Source: Azolla caroliniana | Lineage: Eukaryota > Polypodiophyta | Assembly (NCBI GenBank): GCA_043228905.1 | Contig: JBHGNT010000011.1 | Coordinates: 5,022,001-5,086,000, forward strand | Direction: 5' to 3' | DNA length: 64,000 nt | In this document: positions 58,304 through 64,000 of the stretch, in pieces | Position numbering within the stretch: the first letter of the stretch is position 1 | How the letters are laid out: each line of letters starts with the position of its first letter | Notes under the pieces: generated by a model | What the model was told of the DNA's origin: nothing | The model's database searches: none | Seen by the model: the letters and a program-made list of their open reading frames with translations, nothing else | Program-made: the position numbers and the translations under genes

Positions 58304-58387
58304 CTTTTGGCACGATGAGCCATCGACGCAAGGCGGCAGAGATGGGTATCGACATAGTTGGGTTAGGCACCTCCACACCCTGACGCC

Positions 58388-60823
58388 ATGGACATCACTA
58401 GGAAGCTCAACATCGACACGGTCACCAACACATCCATCCGGAAAAAGCTTGACCTGTCATCTCTAGGTGAAAGGCATTTCGAAATCCCTCCTGTGGAAAC
58501 TTTACAGAGATATTTCGGGCCTTATTCGGCGTCCACCAAGGCATATAGAACGAAGGAAATCCCCGACCCCTTTTTCGAGAAATAGCCAAGTTCTTGTTGG
58601 AAGTTGGATGCGTATATATAAACGCATATGGGATGCCCAAGCCGATGGCAGGTATCATCATTGATACCTTTGAAGGCCGCACGGTCGATTGGGGGGTCAT
58701 TATGGGACCAGCATTACGGGAAGGCTTGCACGCGTATCAAGGAGGAAAAAAGCTAAGGCCTATAATAGGCCACCAAAGAGTCGGAGGATTAACCCCAGCC
58801 CGACACGCAGCCAACACAGGAAGAGCGGGCGGAGCACAGCGAGAAAGTTGCGTGGAAGCCAAAAGCTGAGACACGTCAAGGAAGCCTGCGGCCGAAATGG
58901 AGGTGGCTGGACAAGAAGGATGGGCGCAGGTTAGTTAAAGACACCCTCGCGGCCACGGAGACGACGACCGTGGTCAACAGTTCCGTAGCTACGGAGCCCA
59001 ACACCACCTTCAAAATAATACGGGAACCACGACCGATCATTACGACCCAGTCACAGCGAGGGAAAGGCGTATTGACGGCGGAAAGTGAGGTCCTTGCGTA
59101 TCCAGACATTCCAAACACGGCTCATGAGTTCGGCGCACTATTACAATTCAGAACCACTTTTGAACTCATGGAATTTTTGGCAACGCAACAAATAAAGGTC
59201 TCACAATGAATGGCCAAGGAGCACGCAGAGCGCCAAATGATGAAGCGCGCGCTACCACAAACAGAGGAAAGCGACGATGAGGATCAGTTAGCCAGAGTCG
59301 GCAGACAGAGGAACCCCGGTATATGCCAAATGGGGATGGAACTACCCCCATTAAACGCAGCCCTTGTCGAAGTGCATAGGGAACTGGCAAAGGTCAGTAT
59401 GGGCGCCAAAGATATGGCGATTAAAAGTAAAAATGTCTGGAAAACGGTTAAACTGACCCAAGCCGAGCTACAAAAGGCCAATGAACGCATCGTGGAGTTG
59501 GAAAGTAATGCGACTACGACGCAGCAGGCAGCTCCAGCAAGACCCAAGGCCATCGAAGCCCTGAGGGAAGAAATGGAAGCCCAGAACGCCATTGCCTCGA
59601 AAGCGAAACGGGCCGTGCAACTGGCGGAATCAGAGATTGACCGTCTTCGTGCCGAACTTCGCCAGTCCTCGGACAGAGAAAAGGACATCTGGGCCAATGA
59701 CCGAAAGGCAGTGAAGACCCTTGAAGAGAAACTCACAACGGAAGTAGCATAGCACACCCGGACGAAAGAAGAAAACGCCCAATTATGGGAGGAAGCGAAA
59801 AAATCGGAAGTGGCAATCGCGGGATTCCGGGCCTTATTGGAAAAGAAGAAAGCATGGTTCGACGAGCAGCATGTAAGGGAATAGGAGAGAAGGCATCAGC
59901 TCGAAATCTGTCTGAACAATGAAATGGGCAAGCTGGAGGAATTACATTCGAAGGAATCTTAGCTATGGGCAGGAATGAGGAGCACTTATGAGGAAGCGGC
60001 GGCGGTTAACAAATAAGAAATTGACAACCTCAGGAAGACCGTAGAAGAAGCATGCAACCGTTGCCAAGCAATAACCGACAACGTGCACATACTTCTTCAA
60101 ACGCATCGGGAGAGGATTACGGCGCAATCAAAAGCGGCGCTTGATAAAGGTTGGATGGCGTTGCCCGCACAAGCGGCAAAGTTGCATACATACCGAGCAG
60201 ACTGGGAGAACCAAAGGAAAGACGGTCGCGGGTTCTACAAGCTCAATGAGGAAAGAATTGCGGCAGTACGCGAGGACCTAGCGCAGGATTATCGCGCGCT
60301 AGCGGACCAACACTCCGAGGAACTCGTGCAACTACAAGACAATTTTGGTGAAAGTCAGGAGGACCTGTTTCACCAAATCACGCAAGCCGGCAGCACGCGA
60401 ACAAACGAGGAATCCATCGTGATACCAATTCCGGATACTACCGAACCAGAGGAACCTCAACCCATGTCCCCAGAAAGAATCACTATGATGCACAGCACGG
60501 AACGGGAAGCGGAGCTCCCCGCGATACAAGAAAGCGAAACTATCGATCAAGAGGAACCCCAGCCTCACTCACCAAAGCGCACGACTACGGCCGACAACAC
60601 AAAGGAGGTTCCGAACGAGACAGAACCCCGACCTACCGCGAGCCCGCCAATGACGAAACCGGTCACCATAGCACACGATGAGCCAACAGATCCCGGACCG
60701 CCCACACAAGAAGCCAACGACACCATAGGCAACCCTCACGAGCAGGTAGTGGAACCACGCACCAACGCGCCTACAGACAGCGGAGCAAAACCAAACATCC
60801 GGGCAATTTTGGAGGAAGATTAA
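58388..60823 (+). pseudogene. coiled-coil protein of element X
   Basis: The likely start is ATG 58388 (MDITRKLNIDTVTNTS). An N-terminal globular part follows: GERHFEIPPVETLQRYFGPY, then after a one-base loss near 58583 AKFLLEVGCVYINAYGMPKP and VDWGVIMGPALREGLHAY. A long heptad-rich middle (59210-60060) has VKLTQAELQKANERIVELES and EIDRLRAELRQSSDREKD. Then the conserved module ALDKGWMALPAQAAKLHTYR, ENQRKDGRGFYKLNEERI, and an acidic Pro/Thr-rich tail with repeated EEPQP blocks ending at TAA 60821-60823. The middle and end lie in one frame with four internal stops (59750 TAG, about 59883 TAG, 59960 TAG, 60015 TAA). It may be a gag-like particle protein, but it has no zinc knuckle, and the family is unrecognised. 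It is related to the frame at 25403-27057. Confidence 0.65.
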
Positions 60824-60870
60824 AGGGGTGGGTCCGATGTGCCATGGCACTGTCCCACAGGCGTGCCAGG

Positions 60871-61340
60871 TGTTGTCCGCCGGAATAGTAACCAATGGAC
60901 AGGAGCGCAGAAATATAGAATATAATAAAATTGTAACGCATGTAAACGGTTCACGCGGGAATCGTGAACGACTAAAAAGACCCTATGTATATAAAGGGCA
61001 GAAATCCTTTGATAGAGGTAGCGTGTAATTTTGAATGTAAAAGGCACATCTTAATAGAGTTCTATCTTCTCCGATCCCTGTGCGTATCTGTGGTTAATCT
61101 ATTATGTGTCTGTGATTCTTGGTGGCGTAGCATAGTCGTAAGAGTGTAGGTGTAAGTAATAGTGTGGTTTCTAGTCCACTGTCTAAGGAGTTCGATTGTA
61201 GCCATCTCCCTTATACGCTACTAGGATACGGGAGGTATCCCACTAAGTATTACGCTACAACAATACCTTTCGTTGCAACACAGTCACTTTGAGGTCTAGG
61301 TCGAAGGACTGATCGTAGACCGTGTTCCTAATCTGTAACA
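60871..61340 (+). repeat. 3' LTR of element X
   Basis: 470 bp, TGTTGTCCGCC to TAATCTGTAACA, the same length as the 5' LTR without visible indels. A purine run AAAGGGGTGGG lies about 30 bp before it, farther from the LTR than a normal polypurine tract. Confidence 0.9.
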
Positions 61341-61581
61341 TATCTCTCTGTATCTCACACTCTCTCCCTTTGTCGCTCTCTATACAACAATATTACAATA
61401 ACAACCTTATACAAAGTGAATGCCCTAAGTCATATTTATACTTATATGAACTTAGGGCTATTTACAAGCATAGCCTCAATAGGCTTACTCAAAACATATT
61501 TACAGATATGTCTTCTCTTGCGGTTCTCACCTTGATTCATCACCGGATCCCATCTGGAGAGACCAATTTCCCAACAAATCC

Positions 61582-64000
61582 CTTGCCCTCCATTCAAGCT
61601 TGCCGGCAAGTTGGAAGGTATTCTACATGACATTCGCCAATAGTTGTCCAAATCTCAACTTGGAGGAGACAATCGGACAAGTTGTCATTGAGGACATTTA
61701 GCGAAAATCGGTGGATCTCACCATTGATGAATCGGTAGAAGCCCGCCACTCAGCTGAGTTGATCAGACAAACCAGTCGATTGAGAGATCAAGTTGAAAGA
61801 ATCGGCTGAAGCACCAGTCGGCCAAGAAGGAGGAACAATTGCCAAAGGTCAAAATCAAGAATTAGTTGGTCGAATGCCTTTTGCACACATTGCAAAAAGG
61901 CCGACCACAATATTTCCAACTACTAGTTGAAGAAAAAGGAGAATGGTCAGCCACTTAATCGACACCCAGAATATGCAGAATTCAGACATTCTCCAGTCGG
62001 CAACCAAGTCAATGTTGTCGACATTTGATCGGGAGAAATTCTATCATTGGAGTACTCTACAAGTGGAGAAGTCTTATACAGTGTGCATGATGCACAAATG
62101 TAGTTACGAGCATCCAATGTCACTTTTCACGTAACCCTCGATACCGAATGGTTTTGAACTACTCGTCCAAAGCTAGTGGCACAATCAGACTCGGAAATGT
62201 GCAAGAGTGCATAACCGCAAGGATTAGTGAGGTCCCATTCAAATGTAGGATGGCAATTCAATCACCCTACATTGATTCTAACACGTACTCGAGCTGAAGA
62301 GGAGTCTAGTCTCCATCGGCATGCTAGCCAAAGCCGGGTATCAAACGACTCTAAGTGAGTCATCATGGACGATCAACTGAGGGAACATGAAAATCAGTTG
62401 TGGATACAAGTAGAATAACTTGTATCTGCTGATGGAGATCAGTCCAAAAGGGGTCATGAATGTCGCCGATTTGTCTGAGTCGAACTTATGCCATGGACGA
62501 CTCGGCCATATGTCTAAAGGTGGACTAGATCGGTTGATGGCAAACGGCTACATCCTGAAACTGCAGGCGAAGACTTGAAGTCCACACTCTCTCAAATATG
62601 AGACAATACAACATCCTCTAGAGGTTGTACACACTAATATCTGCGGACCAATACCCAAACGGTCTCTAGGCGGCACTTGATACTTGATAACATTCCTAGA
62701 TGATTGTACTCGGAAAATTTGGGCCTATTCAATTAGGTCAAAAGATGAGGTGTTCACGGTCTTCACTCTGTGGCTAGCCAAAGTGGAGAACCGAACTAGA
62801 TACGAAGTGAAGACACTTTGATCCAGCAATGGAGGCAAATAAACATCCCAAGAGTTCAAACAATACCTGTCCAAAAAAGGAATCCGGCATAAGAGAACTG
62901 TTCCATACTCTCCCATGTAGAACGGCGTGGTGGAATGCAAGAATTGGACAATCCAAGAGAGAGTGATGGCAATGCTCTAGCCGAACCCAAGCTGGAGTTC
63001 TGGGCCGAGGCACTATAGATGGTCGTCTACTTAATAAACCTATTGTCTTCGAGAGCAGTGTGGCTCGAAGTGCCACAGGCACTATGGTATGGAAAATAGC
63101 CAACCTACGATAGGCTTCGTATATTCGGATGTGAAGCCTACACCTTCATGCCCTAGGACAAGAGACCCAAGCTAGTGCCCCATGCACTTAAGTGTATATT
63201 TCTCGGTTATGGACTGATGGGGAATTCGGGAACATGCTATGGGATCTGGAGAACCGGAAATTGATCTGGAGTAGTGACATGGTCTTCAATGAGGACACTA
63301 TCCTCTCCACCCGATCCCAATCGAGAATTGGCGAAAATGTCACCTTTGATCTTTCCAAAAAAGAATTGGAATTGGAAAAGGATGAATCGTTCGACCAAGG
63401 CAAAGCTGAAAAGGGTAGAGTCGAAACAGATAGAGTCAAATTGACCAAATCGCTCAAACAAGCTAAGATGCCAAAAAGTCAGGCCAAACCAGCCAAGGCT
63501 CCAACCCCTCTATGAATCGATCCTGAAGAAGGGGAGGATGATTCGATATCACCGAAATCTTATTGCAAGGGTGAGTCATCCAAAAGGACTCTTGAAGATG
63601 GTTCAACTAATGCAAATTGGACACTAGAGCAAATTGAAGAATCCAAACCAAAAAACTTGGCACCAAGGAGATCCAAATGAGTCAGACGGTCGATAGAGTT
63701 TTATCAACCAAGGCTTGACTACATCAACTACACGGATGTCGGCGAACCCAAGTCGTACTACGAAATTGTAATCGCACCGGATACTAACACATGGCTCGAA
63801 GCCATGAGATTGGAGATGGACTCTCGATACATGTGAATCAGACATGGGAGCTGGTGGAATTACCAGCAGACAAGAAGCCGTTACCTTGTAAATGGGTCTA
63901 TCGATACACTAGTATGTGTCAAGTTCTGACCGACCCAAGTACAAATCTCAAGTCGTCGCCAAAGGTTTCAAACAAGAATATGGAGTCGACTATGATGGGA
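61582..64000 (+). pseudogene. COP-C3 gag end, protease, integrase and RT start
   Basis: Resumes after the AATCC duplication. Broken gag with a Cys-His remnant (ELVGRMPFAHIAKRPTT, about 61865). Protease and GAG-pre-integrase in pieces (GMLAKAGYQTTL, LCHGRLGHMSKGGLDRL in COP-C frame order). Integrase (HTNICGPIPKRSLGG, FLDDCTRKIWAY, then NGVVECKNWTIQERV, SRAVWLEVPQALWYGK, GCEAYTFMP), an open linker frame (63192-63515) rich in Glu and Lys, and RT start CKWVYRYT (about 63880) running off the edge at EYGVDYDG. Stops and indels are frequent. Confidence 0.7.

Larger units (their letters stand above)
57834..61340 (+). mobile_element. X: LTR element without pol, carrying a coiled-coil protein gene (target duplication TATCT)
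   Basis: 5' LTR 57834-58303 and 3' LTR 60871-61340 are both 470 bp, start TCTTGTCCG / TGTTGTCCG and end TAACA. By eye they differ at about 32 positions. TATCT flanks both sides (57829-57833, 61341-61345). The flanking COP-A4 LTR matches an unsplit copy (AGTATCTCTCTGTATC) once X and one TATCT are removed. A possible primer site TGGCACGATGAGCC starts at 58308, four bases after the LTR. The 2567-bp inside has one broken gene and no protease, integrase or reverse transcriptase. It must use enzymes from elsewhere. Confidence 0.9.
53141..61576 (-). mobile_element. COP-A4: minus-strand copia element, complete ends (target duplication AATCC)
   Basis: Flanked by AATCC at 53136-53140 and 61577-61581. 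The 3' LTR is 53141-53643. The 5' LTR is 57592-57833 plus 61346-61576, split by element X. The primer site TAGTATCAGAGCG lies just inside the 5' LTR (about 57589-57577 on the minus strand), one mismatch from the Met-tRNA primer TGGTATCAGAGC. The gag region contains a 427-bp solo LTR of another family (56678-57104). A purine tract (complement of CTCCCCC) adjoins the 3' LTR. Confidence 0.9.
51351..64000 (+). mobile_element. COP-C3: copia element running off the right edge, split by COP-A4
   Basis: LTR begins TGTTGGCATAAAAGGACAAC at 51351 and ends TTCAACA at 52598. The primer site TGGTATTAG (52600-52609) follows. The LTR is about 1.25 kb long because about 0.9 kb of unrelated DNA separates its COP-C-like ends. 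Gag 52640-53135 is interrupted by COP-A4 (53141-61576, target duplication AATCC) and resumes at 61582. Protease, integrase and the start of RT follow to the window edge. Confidence 0.7.

Noticed and set aside
1-64000. Endogenous virus (pararetrovirus or giant-virus) segments
   Set aside because: All reverse transcriptase pieces belong to copia-type pol with integrase before RT. The ParB-methyltransferase could have a viral origin, but nothing else viral lies beside it.

Overview
The window looks like repeat-rich nuclear DNA of a land plant. It holds many Ty1/copia retrotransposons with TG...CA ends and initiator-Met-tRNA-type primer sites, a Urb2-like fragment of plant type, and genes with short GT-AG introns. 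The DUF7869-like and GHGKG-type transposase-like genes and the ParB-methyltransferase gene make a seed-free plant (lycophyte, fern or bryophyte) my first guess, but the sequence alone does not prove it. No rRNA gene, tRNA gene or CRISPR array was seen. Almost every coding region is broken by stops or frameshifts. Names COP-A, COP-B, COP-C and X are local labels used only here.

Left part (1-8.2 kb): the 3' part of an unrecognised acidic protein gene and a two-exon Urb2/Npa2-like fragment on the plus strand. Facing them is a nearly intact three-exon transposase-like gene on the minus strand (exons 7137-6532, 6439-5490, 3887-3002). Its second intron carries a 146-bp tandem repeat. 8.2-17.6 kb: a COP-B element interrupted by a COP-A complex (target duplication GATAG), which itself holds a LINE-like fragment, an inverted COP-B piece and a solo LTR.

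17.6-29 kb is the most unusual part. A minus-strand, six-exon pseudogene (18.4-20.7 kb) joins a ParB-like N-terminal domain to a permuted bacterial/phage-type DNA amino-methyltransferase. It lies back to back with a plus-strand DUF7869-type transposase-like pseudogene (22.4-24.1 kb). Palindromic motifs and a solo LTR lie between them. At 25.06-27.26 kb a Mutator-like element (about 79-bp inverted repeats, 9-bp target duplication) carries a coiled-coil reading frame and sits in a 30-bp palindromic minisatellite.

29.4-64 kb is a stack of nested elements: COP-A2, a Ty3-like gag piece, COP-B2 and COP-C1 (both inverted), COP-A3 with a 500-bp hAT MITE, and COP-B3 split by the full-length COP-C2 (target duplication GAATA). 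COP-C3 follows and runs off the right edge. COP-C3 is split by COP-A4 (target duplication AATCC). The 5' LTR of COP-A4 is split by element X (57834-61340, target duplication TATCT). X has 470-bp LTRs and no visible pol, and it encodes a coiled-coil protein related to the one in the Mutator-like element. Together X and the Mutator-like element show one protein module riding two unrelated kinds of mobile DNA.
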